From MGBC114844 sp910585855 (GTDB lineage Bacteria; Bacillota; Clostridia; Lachnospirales; Lachnospiraceae), in NCBI GenBank assembly GCA_965646165.1, contig CBFFYP010000002.1, positions 47,435 through 111,434 of the forward strand: a stretch of DNA of 64,000 bases, written 5' to 3'. This document shows positions 26,996 to 38,200 of this stretch, piece by piece; position 1 is the stretch's first letter, and each line of letters begins with the position of its first letter. Under the pieces are notes generated by a model. It was given only the letters and a program-made list of their open reading frames with translations. It was not told the DNA's origin and did no database searches. A program made the translations under genes and the position numbers.

Positions 26996-27692
26996 AGTGG
27001 AATGTTTTCAAAATTTAGTGAATTATAGAAAACCAAGCAGCTTTATTATTAAGGAAACGTATCCTTTGCCGCCATATTCCACTGTGTTAGGTATGATTCA
27101 TACAGCTTGTGGTTTTCCAAAAGGGGAATTTCATCCTATGAAGATAAGCATACAGGGAAAAAATGCAGGTACTGTTTCTGAATTATATACCAGATATTCT
27201 TTTTCATTTAAAACGAAATATGAAGAAGGAAGACATCAGCTTTGTATACAGGAAGAAGAACAGTCTTATGGTGTATTTAAGGGAATTGCTTATGTAGAAT
27301 TAATTTGTAGTAATGAAATGGTTTTTCATATTGTTCCTTCTGAGTGTGATTTTGAAAAGGTTTATCAATCGTTGCAGAATCCTGAAGTATATCTTGCGCT
27401 TGGCAGGTATGAAGATCTTTTGGATATAAAAAAAGTGGAGGAGGTAGAGCTTAGAGAAGAAGAAGAAGCGATAGCAAATTATGATATTTATATTCCTATG
27501 AATTCTTCTGTTGATATAGGAAATAGGATTGCTACGGTTTATACACTTACAAAGGAGTATGAAATAACAAAAGAAGGAATACGTCGTTGGAAGGTGAATG
27601 GAGGTAAAGTGAAAGCTTATTATTTTCCTCATGGAGAATCTGTTGGAAATGTATTAGTAGACGATAATAATGATATTGTAATATTAGTATAG
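26979..27692 (+). CDS. cas5: Cas5 (Cas5t-type) Cascade subunit
   Basis: A 237-residue protein that caps the 5' tag of the crRNA in Cascade. The N-terminus MKKAIRVECFQNLVNYRKPSS followed by KETYPLPPYSTVLGMIHTACGF is the Cas5 signature (a RAMP fold with a conserved PP-[YF]-STV-x-G motif). ATG 26979 is taken, since an earlier in-frame start at 26940 would only add residues from inside cas7. Encoded in the normal cas7-cas5-cas3 order. Confidence 0.92.
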   Translation: MKKAIRVECFQNLVNYRKPSSFIIKETYPLPPYSTVLGMIHTACGFPKGEFHPMKISIQGKNAGTVSELYTRYSFSFKTKYEEGRHQLCIQEEEQSYGVFKGIAYVELICSNEMVFHIVPSECDFEKVYQSLQNPEVYLALGRYEDLLDIKKVEEVELREEEEAIANYDIYIPMNSSVDIGNRIATVYTLTKEYEITKEGIRRWKVNGGKVKAYYFPHGESVGNVLVDDNNDIVILV

Positions 27693-27769
27693 CAGGAAAA
27701 ATACTTGATAATAGTTACATTTTGGAATGAGCATATAACAGTGTCATAGATAAGAAGGAGAAAAAATAA

Positions 27770-30115
27770 ATGGAATACTATGCAAAATCACCAACTTTTA
27801 TTTTATCAGAAGAGAAGAAAAAACTGATATTGGAGAGGATAGAAGAAATTCTTTCGATACTAGAGGATAGTGAGTCAGAGAAAGAAGAAATTGATTTATT
27901 ACAGAATTATCGAGAGAAGTTATTAACAGAACAGATAAAAGAAGAGCATAAAACTTTAGAGGAACATTTGGAAGAAACAGTAAAATGTGCAGAAAAATTT
28001 TTTCAGTTATATGAAAACTATTTTAGTGAAAAAGAGAAGAAATTGATTATAGAGGCTTGCAGAAAGCATGACATTGGAAAGGCAAATTATATTTTTCAAA
28101 CAAAAGTAAATCCTAAACTGAAAAAGGAAAGAAATAAGCAGATTCCACATGGATTTTTAAGTGCTGTGGTTTTATCAAGAGAAGATTTTTTGAAAAATAA
28201 TTCGGATTATACAAAAGAGGATTTTAATGTTTTGCTTACGGCGATTTATTATCATCATAGTCGTCTTGATGCTTATGAAATAAATGAAATAAAAACTTAT
28301 AGTGAGCAGTTTTATCTTGAGCATGTCAGAGCTTATTTAAAAGATGATTCGATTAAGGTACAGATTGAAAATAAGAAAAATTTGCTTTTTTCAAACAAAA
28401 AAGAACAGGGTTATCAAAAAGTAAGTGAGGAACTATGGTGTAAATATATGCTGATAAAAGGAATGTTAAATAAGTTTGATTGGACGGTTAGTGCCGGATA
28501 TGAAAATGCAGAAATTAGTACAGATATTTATGAAAAAAGATTGTGTAAAAATATAGAAGTGGTTCTGTCAGGAAATTTTCGACCTGTTCAAAAGTTTATG
28601 ATAGAACATAGAGATAACAATATGGTTATTATTGCACCAACTGGTTCAGGCAAAACAGAAGCAGCATTGATGTGGATAAATGGTGAAAAAGGATTCTATA
28701 CACTTCCGATAAAAGTTTCTTCTAATGTAATTTATAAAAGAATTCGAGAAAATTATCAGTATAAAGATGTTGCTCTTTTACATTCTGACAGTATGAATTG
28801 TTATATTCAGTCGGCAGAAGGGGATTTTGAGAGCGGTTATAGAAATTATGAACAAGCAAAATTATTTTCCTATCCGCTTACAGTATGTACAGTAGATCAG
28901 TTATTTCAGTTTGTTTATAAAGCATTGGGAACGGAAATTTTTGCAGCGACTTTAAAGTATTCTAAAGTTGTGATTGATGAAATCCAATCGTATGCTCCTC
29001 GAATTGTTGCGGCATTAATATTTGGGCTGTCGGAAATTAAGCGTATGGGAGGGAAGTTTGCTATTATAACAGCTACATTTCCGCCAGTTTTGCAGTACTT
29101 TATGAAAAAGAGTAAATTATTAGAAGGGAAAGATTATATTTATCGTGATTTTTCAGGCAGTGCTTCTCAGATAAGACATAGAGTGAAAATAGTAGAGGGA
29201 GATTTTGATATAGATGAGATTGTAAATGAGGCAGGCAGAAAAAAGGTTCTTGTTATTTGCAATACAGTTTCTAAAGCCCAAAAAGTCTATACAGAAGTGA
29301 AAGAAAGATGGGAAGAAGCAGGACTTTTACATTCACGTTTTATTAGAAAACATAGAGATATTTTAGAAAAAAGAATTATGGATTTTTCTTTTGATAAAGC
29401 AGCTACTGGGGTTTGGGTAACAACGCAGATTGTAGAAGCGAGTTTGGATATTGATTTTGATGTTTTATATACAGAAATGTGTACAGTAGACAGTTTACTT
29501 CAAAGGATGGGGCGATGCAACAGAGCAGGAAAGAAGAATATCGATCAGGCAAATATAGTAGTATATTATAATGAATCAGGGAGAGGAACAATCTATGATA
29601 AAGACATTTATGATCGTTCTGCCGAATTGCTAAAAAAGAGAGAGGGGAAATTATTTTCTGAGTCAGATAAGATAGATTATATTAATGAGGTATATGAGAT
29701 AGAACAGATAAAGGATACAAAATATTTTCAGCAAATAGAAGAAAATATTGAGAGTTTTAAGAGATTAGATCCAGAAGAATATAATGCAAAGGAAGCAAAA
29801 AAAGATTTTAGAGCAATTCAAAGTATTACTGTTATTCCAGATACAATTTATAATCAAAATCGAGATTTTATTCAAGGTGTAATCGAGCTTTTTCATACTT
29901 CATATGTAGATAAGAGTGTTCGAAAGTTATTAAAATCAAGATTAACAGATATGACAATAAATTTAAATATAAGTTATGGTATTCCTAATGGAATAGATAA
30001 GTCTAGTATTGGTTTATTTGATATTTATCGAACGAGATTAAAATATGATTTTGATGGGAAGGAAGGAGTTGGATTGTTATTAGATAAAATGGAGGATGAG
30101 GATTATTTTCTGTAA
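27770..30115 (+). CDS. cas3: Cas3 nuclease-helicase
   Basis: A 781-residue effector that is recruited to Cascade-bound DNA and degrades it. The HD nuclease domain has His100-Asp101 in CRKHDIGKANYIF and a downstream YYHHSRLDA. The helicase has Walker A APTGSGKTEAAL near 289-300, the DEAD-box equivalent VVIDEIQSYAP near 399-409, motif III ITATFPP and motif VI LLQRMGRCNRAGK near 575-587. All catalytic motifs look intact, which matters because the array contains spacers directed at itself. Confidence 0.95.
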   Translation: MEYYAKSPTFILSEEKKKLILERIEEILSILEDSESEKEEIDLLQNYREKLLTEQIKEEHKTLEEHLEETVKCAEKFFQLYENYFSEKEKKLIIEACRKHDIGKANYIFQTKVNPKLKKERNKQIPHGFLSAVVLSREDFLKNNSDYTKEDFNVLLTAIYYHHSRLDAYEINEIKTYSEQFYLEHVRAYLKDDSIKVQIENKKNLLFSNKKEQGYQKVSEELWCKYMLIKGMLNKFDWTVSAGYENAEISTDIYEKRLCKNIEVVLSGNFRPVQKFMIEHRDNNMVIIAPTGSGKTEAALMWINGEKGFYTLPIKVSSNVIYKRIRENYQYKDVALLHSDSMNCYIQSAEGDFESGYRNYEQAKLFSYPLTVCTVDQLFQFVYKALGTEIFAATLKYSKVVIDEIQSYAPRIVAALIFGLSEIKRMGGKFAIITATFPPVLQYFMKKSKLLEGKDYIYRDFSGSASQIRHRVKIVEGDFDIDEIVNEAGRKKVLVICNTVSKAQKVYTEVKERWEEAGLLHSRFIRKHRDILEKRIMDFSFDKAATGVWVTTQIVEASLDIDFDVLYTEMCTVDSLLQRMGRCNRAGKKNIDQANIVVYYNESGRGTIYDKDIYDRSAELLKKREGKLFSESDKIDYINEVYEIEQIKDTKYFQQIEENIESFKRLDPEEYNAKEAKKDFRAIQSITVIPDTIYNQNRDFIQGVIELFHTSYVDKSVRKLLKSRLTDMTINLNISYGIPNGIDKSSIGLFDIYRTRLKYDFDGKEGVGLLLDKMEDEDYFL

Positions 30116-30185
30116 AGAATTTAAGTTTATAGGCGGGAGGGTATAAGATTGTTAAGTTATATTATAAATAAAATGGAGAAGAGAT

Positions 30186-30680
30186 ATGGAAAAACAAGTT
30201 ACAGGGGTAATGGTTTACTATTATTTTGTCTGTAAAAGAAAATTGTGGTATTTTATACATAATATTAGTATGGAAGATGAAAATGAAAATGTTATGCTTG
30301 GGAAATTATTAGATGAAAATAGTTATAAGAGAGATGATAAATATATCAATATTGATAATGTAATTAATATTGATTTTATAAGAGAGCAAAAAGAGCTTCA
30401 TGAAATTAAAAAGAGTCGTGCAATAGAAGAAGCAGGTGTGTGGCAGGTAAAATATTATTTATATTATTTGAAAAAAAGAGGAGTAGAAGGATTAAAGGCA
30501 AAAATTGATTATCCATTATTAAAAAAGAATCTTTTAGTAGAACTGACAGAGGAGGATGAAGAACAGTTAGAAGAAGTAATACATAATATTCTTTTGCTGG
30601 AAGAGGAAGTGAAACCACCAGTATTGGATAGTAAAAAGATATGTGCAAAGTGTGCTTATCATGATTTATGTTTTATATAA
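30186..30680 (+). CDS. cas4: Cas4 adaptation exonuclease
   Basis: A 164-residue RecB-like nuclease with an iron-sulfur cluster. The N-terminal Cys is in YYYFVCKRKLWYF; the three C-terminal cysteines are in KKICAKCAYHDLCFI. The nuclease residues lie in EIKKSRAIEEAGVWQVKYYLYYL (E-x-K and the QxxxY motif). Cas4 trims prespacers and enforces PAM-dependent choice in I-B systems, relevant to the conserved CCA boundary of the self-derived spacers. GGAG precedes ATG 30186. Confidence 0.93.
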   Translation: MEKQVTGVMVYYYFVCKRKLWYFIHNISMEDENENVMLGKLLDENSYKRDDKYINIDNVINIDFIREQKELHEIKKSRAIEEAGVWQVKYYLYYLKKRGVEGLKAKIDYPLLKKNLLVELTEEDEEQLEEVIHNILLLEEEVKPPVLDSKKICAKCAYHDLCFI

Positions 30681-30794
30681 AAATTAAGAAAATTTTTAAG
30701 ATTAGAGGATGAAAAGAATTTTTATTCAAATAAAGTGGAAAACAAGAAAAAATGGAAAAATTTTTGGAAAGAATATTTTACAAGGTAGAGGAAG

Positions 30795-31787
30795 ATGGGA
30801 CAAAGTTTTTATGTTTATAATAGTGGCGATTTGAAAAGAAAAGATAATACATTACAATTTACCTCTTATGAAGGAGAAAAGAGAGATATTCCGATTGAGC
30901 GGATTGATGATATTTATGTTATGTCAGAAATGACATTTAATACAACTTTTATGAATTATATTTCACAGTATGGGATTGCAATGCATTTTTTTAATTATTA
31001 TAATTTTTATACAGGAAGTTTTTATCCAAAAGAAAAACTACTTGCAGGGCAGCTTTTGGTAAAACAGGTGGAACATTATTTAGATTATAATAAAAGAATT
31101 TTGATTGCTAGGAAGTTTATTGAGGCAGCAGCAGATAATATTTATAGAAATCTTCGATATTACAATGGACGTGGTAAAAATGTTTCTGATTTTATGGTAG
31201 AAGTAGATTGTCTTAGAAAAAAGATACCAGATGTTAAGTCTATTCAGGAATTAATGGGAATTGAAGGAAATATTAGAAAGCATTATTATGCAGCATGGAA
31301 TATAATTATAGATCAGGAAATTCATTTTGAAAAACGTGTGATGCATCCTCCTGATAATATGATAAATTCATTAATTTCATTTGTTAATTCATTAATTTAT
31401 ACAAAAGTATTAGGTGAGGTATATCATACTCAGTTAAATCCGACAATTAGTTATTTACATGAACCAGGTGTGCGTAGATATTCTTTATGTCTTGATATTG
31501 CTGAGGTATTTAAACCGCTTATTGGAGATAGATTAATTTTTTCTTTATTGAATCGAAGACAGATACATGAGGATAGTTTTACAAAAGAGTTGAATTTTTT
31601 GCATTTAACAAAAGAGTGTTCAAGATTGATTGTACAGGAATTGGAGGAGCGTTTAAAAAAGACAATTATGTATAAGGAACTTGGAAGACAGGTGAGTTAT
31701 CAATATTTGATTAGGCTTGAAGCATATAAATTAATTAAACATTTAATTGGAGAGAAAGAATATGAAGGATTTAAAATGTGGTGGTGA
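30795..31787 (+). CDS. cas1: Cas1 integrase (type I-B)
   Basis: A 330-residue spacer integrase. The metal-binding residues are expected at Glu in GIEGNIRKHYYAAW, His in TQLNPTISYLHEPG and Asp/Glu in SLCLDIAEVFKPLIGDRL. The length and the start GQSFYVYNSGDLKRKDNTL fit the I-B branch. It is followed 3 bases later by cas2. It is clearly different from the second cas1 at 61619. Confidence 0.96.
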   Translation: MGQSFYVYNSGDLKRKDNTLQFTSYEGEKRDIPIERIDDIYVMSEMTFNTTFMNYISQYGIAMHFFNYYNFYTGSFYPKEKLLAGQLLVKQVEHYLDYNKRILIARKFIEAAADNIYRNLRYYNGRGKNVSDFMVEVDCLRKKIPDVKSIQELMGIEGNIRKHYYAAWNIIIDQEIHFEKRVMHPPDNMINSLISFVNSLIYTKVLGEVYHTQLNPTISYLHEPGVRRYSLCLDIAEVFKPLIGDRLIFSLLNRRQIHEDSFTKELNFLHLTKECSRLIVQELEERLKKTIMYKELGRQVSYQYLIRLEAYKLIKHLIGEKEYEGFKMWW

Positions 31788-31790
31788 AAG

Positions 31791-32069
31791 ATGTATGTAG
31801 TATTAGTATATGATATAAATCAAGATAATAATGGACAAAAGCGGTGGTCACATATTTTTAAGATTTGTAAGAAATATTTATCACATATTCAAAATTCTGT
31901 TTTTGAAGGAGAAATTTCAAAGGTTCAGCTTGTGAAGCTACAACAAGAATTAAAGCCATATATTGATAAAAGTATAGATTCTGTAATTATTTTTAAAACT
32001 CGTCAAGAAAAGTGGTTGGATAAAGAATTTTGGGGAAAAGATGATGATAAAACTAGCTTTTTTTTATAG
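31791..32069 (+). CDS. cas2: Cas2 adaptation protein (type I-B)
   Basis: A 92-residue protein with the start MYVVLVYDINQDNNGQKRW, the usual Cas2 beta-strand with conserved Asp, and FEGEISKVQLVKLQQELK in the middle. Cas2 dimers bridge two Cas1 dimers in the integration complex. It is the last gene before the leader and array. Confidence 0.96.
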   Translation: MYVVLVYDINQDNNGQKRWSHIFKICKKYLSHIQNSVFEGEISKVQLVKLQQELKPYIDKSIDSVIIFKTRQEKWLDKEFWGKDDDKTSFFL

Positions 32070-32254
32070 TTTATATATTGTCGATTGGTAATAGTGTTAA
32101 AATCCTTATAGGTTGACAATGCAAATTTTAGTGGATTATTCTGATATTGTGTGTTAATATAAGAAAAGAATTATGTAAGGAAATAAGGTTGGGGGTGAGG
32201 TTGACAAAATTAGGGGCATTGTATATTATGTATAGTAGCTTTTTGGAGGACGGG
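32070..32254 (+). promoter_or_regulatory. Leader of the type I-B array with promoter
   Basis: A 185-bp AT-rich leader between cas2 and the first repeat. TTGACA at 32201-32206 and TATTAT at 32224-32229 are 17 bases apart and would start precursor crRNA about 20 bases before the first repeat. A second TTGACA lies near 32114 without a clear -10. New spacers are expected to enter at 32255, and the newest-looking ones (those copied from the array) are indeed here. Confidence 0.75.
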
Positions 32255-35200
32255 GATGTAATAGAAACATAGTGGAATGTAAATCTATGTTTCTATTACA
32301 TCGCATCGCGTGGCAAGTAGAGGATGTAATAGAAACATAGTGGAATGTAAATCTATGTTTCTATTACATCAATTTTCCTACAACAGGAGATGTAATAGAA
32401 ACTAGTGGAATGTAAATGAAATGGCTCAAATTTTGCAAATAGTAGCAAAGGGGAAGGATGTAATAGAAACATAGTGGAATGTAAATACACTTACTTTTCA
32501 GTCTGGCTCTTTAGAAAGTTTGGATGTAATAGAAACATAGTGGAATGTAAATCTATGTTTCTATTACATCGAAGTCTTTAAAATTCTCGATGTAATAGAA
32601 ACATAGTGGAATGTAAATCTATGTTTCTATTACATCAAGAATTGAGGTCATTACGATGTAATAGAAACATAGTGGAATGTAAATCTATGTTTCTATTACA
32701 TCACTATATGACCCGTGATGGATGTAATAGAAACATAGTGGAATGTAAATTCTGTCGATTGAATACGATTCTCTATCTTTTGAATCGATGTAATAGAAAC
32801 ATAGTGGAATGTAAATGATGAGGATACCCCGAAAGGTTCGTATTGGTTAAGGATGTAATAGAAACATAGTGGAATGTAAATAAATTGACTGGACCGGTTA
32901 TACAGTATGTCCCCGTCGATGTAATAGAAACATAGTGGAATGTAAATTGCTATCCGCTGATTCAGCATATATGCATAATCTTCGATGTAATAGAAACATA
33001 GTGGAATGTAAATCTATGTTTCTATTACATCAAGGTTTTATTATATCAGATGTAATAGAAACATAGTGGAATGTAAATGTATTTGTGACGTAATACAGGA
33101 GCAGATTTTGCTAATGATGTAATAGAAACATAGTGGAATGTAAATTTTGTCTTTCTCCTGCTTGTCCTTCCTCAGCATACGATGTAATAGAAACATAGTG
33201 GAATGTAAATAGACAGTTTAAAAATGGTTAAATGCGGCTATACACGGATGTAATAGAAACATAGTGGAATGTAAATCTATGTTTCTATTACATCGATGAC
33301 TGAGAACAGTGAGATGTAATAGAAACATAGTGGAATGTAAATATTTATCAAAACACGGACATCGATCGTCGCAGGGTGAGGATGTAATAGAAACATAGTG
33401 GAATGTAAATACCATGGTTGATAAGTTTGAAGAGATTTTGAGATCAGATGTAATAGAAACATAGTGGAATGTAAATGAACTTATTCCCCTGTTCGGGGCG
33501 TTTTTTATGCCCCGATGTAATAGAAACATAGTGGAATGTAAATTAGCCAGAATCGAAAAGCCATCACGGGTCATATAGTGATGTAATAGAAACATAGTGG
33601 AATGTAAATATCTTCTCGTAAAATCTCGAACTGTTGTTCTTGAGTGATGTAATAGAAACATAGTGGAATGTAAATCAATATATATGGAGGCTTTTAAATG
33701 TTGATGACATCGATGTAATAGAAACATAGTGGAATGTAAATGAATCAGTCGTGTTATCTGTAAGATTTTCATCACTGATGTAATAGAAACATAGTGGAAT
33801 GTAAATTCGTAACAAGGGATTTGAAATAATCGCTACCGTTGGGATGTAATAGAAACATAGTGGAATGTAAATCAGCGCCGGATATTTGTAAGTATCGTTG
33901 TCTTCAATTGATGTAATAGAAACATAGTGGAATGTAAATTCGCATCGATCATAGTCTTTGTTTGCGTATATCTGGATGTAATAGAAACATAGTGGAATGT
34001 AAATCTACCCATTTATCGAAATCTTTAAGACGATTTGCGATGTAATAGAAACATAGTGGAATGTAAATACTACCAGGGTATGCAATCTGTAATTTGCCAA
34101 AGTTGATGTAATAGAAACATAGTGGAATGTAAATTGTAGCCCCCTAACTCTGACAGTTTTACTTTTTTGCGATGTAATAGAAACATAGTGGAATGTAAAT
34201 AATAGATTTAGGGCGGTAATATGAATGTTAAGTTTTCGATGTAATAGAAACATAGTGGAATGTAAATCTGGGAGTGACATCAATCAGATAATTGCAATGG
34301 AAATGATGTAATAGAAACATAGTGGAATGTAAATAGTAAAAGTGTAATTGAGGATATATGTACAAAGATCGATGTAATAGAAACATAGTGGAATGTAAAT
34401 TGGGTTTATTCTAAAATTGATCAGATTGCAGGAATGGATGTAATAGAAACATAGTGGAATGTAAATGTGGACATCAAAATCGACAATCATGATTTTCTAC
34501 TCGATGTAATAGAAACATAGTGGAATGTAAATCTGCTCTGGAATCCATGCCTCAAATCTTCCGTCAGGGGATGTAATAGAAACATAGTGGAATGTAAATA
34601 TATTCCCGTGACTTCTAGCCCATTCTTCTACATGCCGATGTAATAGAAACATAGTGGAATGTAAATTAGTCCCTAAGTAAATTTCATATCGCGAATATGG
34701 AGGATGTAATAGAAACATAGTGGAATGTAAATGCAGACGGCGGGATTCCGGGCGGAATGGAAGTAGTGATGTAATAGAAACATAGTGGAATGTAAATAAT
34801 TGCATGACAACATCATTCTGGGATGAAGAGCGTAGATGTAATAGAAACATAGTGGAATGTAAATCTTATTTCAGGTGAAAAATGGGTTTCTATTCAGAAG
34901 ATGTAATAGAAACATAGTGGAATGTAAATTTATGACTTTGTTCTGTTGATTGATATTTTCGGCGACGATGTAATAGAAACATAGTGGAATGTAAATACGG
35001 AATTGGTAGTTGGTTTACAAGCTACAGCAGAAGATGTAATAGAAACATAGTGGAATGTAAATTAGCTTACCTAACGGCTATACGGGGAGAAAGGTTAAGA
35101 TGTAATAGAAACATAGTGGAATGTAAATTAGTTCGTGTCATCCTCAGTAGAATTTTTATACTGGATGTAATAGAAACATAGTGGAATGTAAATATTCTGA

Positions 35201-38200
35201 TTGTTTTTTGTCCGTTTCACGTGAAAAACGATGTAATAGAAACATAGTGGAATGTAAATTGGCTTATGCATTAGCACTATCGACTGTAGCAAACAGATGT
35301 AATAGAAACATAGTGGAATGTAAATATTGTTCAAGCAGGCAAACAATTCTTACATTTATTGATGTAATAGAAACATAGTGGAATGTAAATTAGCCCTCAG
35401 CCCCCTAGCCCGCAGCCCCTTAGCCGATGTAATAGAAACATAGTGGAATGTAAATATTAATGCGAGAGGAGAATATTATAATATTTTTTGGGATGTAATA
35501 GAAACATAGTGGAATGTAAATTTATTAGTATTATTATCAAATTAGCCTTAGTTGTTTGATGTAATAGAAACATAGTGGAATGTAAATTGCTTCTGAAGGA
35601 TACTGGTTTTCAGGAACGCCGCCGATGTAATAGAAACATAGTGGAATGTAAATTTTAAACTATTGATAAAAAGATGCATAAAATATAATTGATGTAATAG
35701 AAACATAGTGGAATGTAAATTGCCGCAAGGCTTGGGGAGGATAGCAATACAACGGTGATGTAATAGAAACATAGTGGAATGTAAATTTGATTTGCCGGGA
35801 AATGTGTCAGCGGCTTGTCACGAGATGTAATAGAAACATAGTGGAATGTAAATGAGGTAAAAAGTAATGACCGGGAATCGGAATTATTATGATGTAATAG
35901 AAACATAGTGGAATGTAAATTTGATTTGCCGGGAAATGTGTCAGCGGCTTGTCACGGATGTAATAGAAACATAGTGGAATGTAAATATTATGATAGGAGA
36001 ATAGAGAATATATGAAAGCAAAGGATGTAATAGAAACATAGTGGAATGTAAATTCAAAAACTTTAAAAATGCTATATGAAAATCGGGTAGATGTAATAGA
36101 AACATAGTGGAATGTAAATGCTTTTTTTATGCAAAAATATAGGTATCGAAAAGTTGATGTAATAGAAACATAGTGGAATGTAAATTTCTGCTACCTGCAA
36201 GCTATCACATACAGCCTCATCGATGTAATAGAAACATAGTGGAATGTAAATGGAGTTTATCGGGAGATGTTACGGAGATGGACATAGATGTAATAGAAAC
36301 ATAGTGGAATGTAAATGTTAATCCATCCCGTTTTCATATACCCTTCGGAATTAAGATGTAATAGAAACATAGTGGAATGTAAATTATAAAGAAGAAAAAA
36401 ATTCTTTGTCAATTTTTAGATGTAATAGAAACATAGTGGAATGTAAATTCGCTTCCTAATTTTGCAATTTTAAAAGAAGAATCCGATGTAATAGAAACAT
36501 AGTGGAATGTAAATTCGTTTGAAGTATACAACTTACTTCGTCAAGCGTTTAGGATGTAATAGAAACATAGTGGAATGTAAATCTGGCTTACGCATTAGCA
36601 CTATCGACTGTGGCAAACAGATGTAATAGAAACATAGTGGAATGTAAATTTCTGCAACCAAATCCCTCGTCCCACCGGGCGGGCTGGATGTAATAGAAAC
36701 ATAGTGGAATGTAAATTGATTCGAAAGCTTCTTTAAGAGATTGCCCGGCTTCGATGTAATAGAAACATAGTGGAATGTAAATATTTATCAAAATACGGAC
36801 ATTGATCGCCGACGGGTAGATGTAATAGAAACATAGTGGAATGTAAATCTCTTTTACACACATACACTCCTGTTGTAGGAAAATTGATGTAATAGAAACA
36901 TAGTGGAATGTAAATAAATCAGGGCTATTCGCATCTGAGGTAAGCGTAAAGAAGATGTAATAGAAACATAGTGGAATGTAAATAAGACTGTAATATATTC
37001 GTCTACTTGCCACGCGAAGCGATGTAATAGAAACATAGTGGAATGTAAATAAGGGTTAATGCTGCGGGATAGCTACTTGAGATGTCTAGATGTAATAGAA
37101 ACATAGTGGAATGTAAATTGAAGTCTACGAACTTCCAGTAATTGCCCTCATCAACGATGTAATAGAAACATAGTGGAATGTAAATACTTACATTTGGTCA
37201 TAAGAAGGTTGTACAAACTTTGATGTAATAGAAACATAGTGGAATGTAAATACACTAACAATAAGTAATAAAGAAAATATTAAAGTAAGATGTAATAGAA
37301 ACATAGTGGAATGTAAATTGAGAGTTTTGCAGTTTCACGCTTGCCGCCCCGATACGATGTAATAGAAACATAGTGGAATGTAAATAACACTGTAGTATAT
37401 TCGGACACCTGCCAAGCAAAGCGATGTAATAGAAACATAGTGGAATGTAAATACATCATGCTTACGTGTTTTAAACATAAGATTTGTTCGATGTAATAGA
37501 AACATAGTGGAATGTAAATCTGTAGCGATTGCAGTAGTAGTCCCTCCTAAAATAGATGTAATAGAAACATAGTGGAATGTAAATCTGTATTGCCACATGC
37601 CTCCCCGGTAGCGGTCGCTCTCGATGTAATAGAAACATAGTGGAATGTAAATCTGAATGATGTGTTTAGAATCATAAATCTTTTTTAGATGTAATAGAAA
37701 CATAGTGGAATGTAAATACTCTCACGTTTCAATCTGGTTCTTTAGAAAGTTTGAGATGTAATAGAAACATAGTGGAATGTAAATGAATAGCAGGGAGTTG
37801 GATCTTCCGGTTTTCATGGGATGTAATAGAAACATAGTGGAATGTAAATCAATATGTTGGAATTTGGCAGTATAGTAGTAAAGGGAGATGTAATAGAAAC
37901 ATAGTGGAATGTAAATTCATTTACAGCGATCTGATAAGCACTAAGTCCCGGAAGATGTAATAGAAACATAGTGGAATGTAAATCTACATGCCCGTCTACA
38001 TTTTCGTTGATTATCCTATGATGTAATAGAAACATAGTGGAATGTAAATTTTTCTCCTTTCTCACCCTGTACCCCCTGAGGTCCTTGGATGTAATAGAAA
38101 CATAGTGGAATGTAAATAGTATATGCTCTCAAAAGTGGATGCTCTAGATAAACGATGTAATAGAAACATAGTGGAATGTAAATGCTGACGGAAATGCAAA

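Noticed and set aside
32285..33312. Chimeric spacers as simple repeat rearrangement or assembly error
   Set aside because: They have normal spacer length, sit between complete repeats, share one PAM-adjacent boundary, and draw on different distant units, which suits acquisition better. Long-read confirmation is still desirable.
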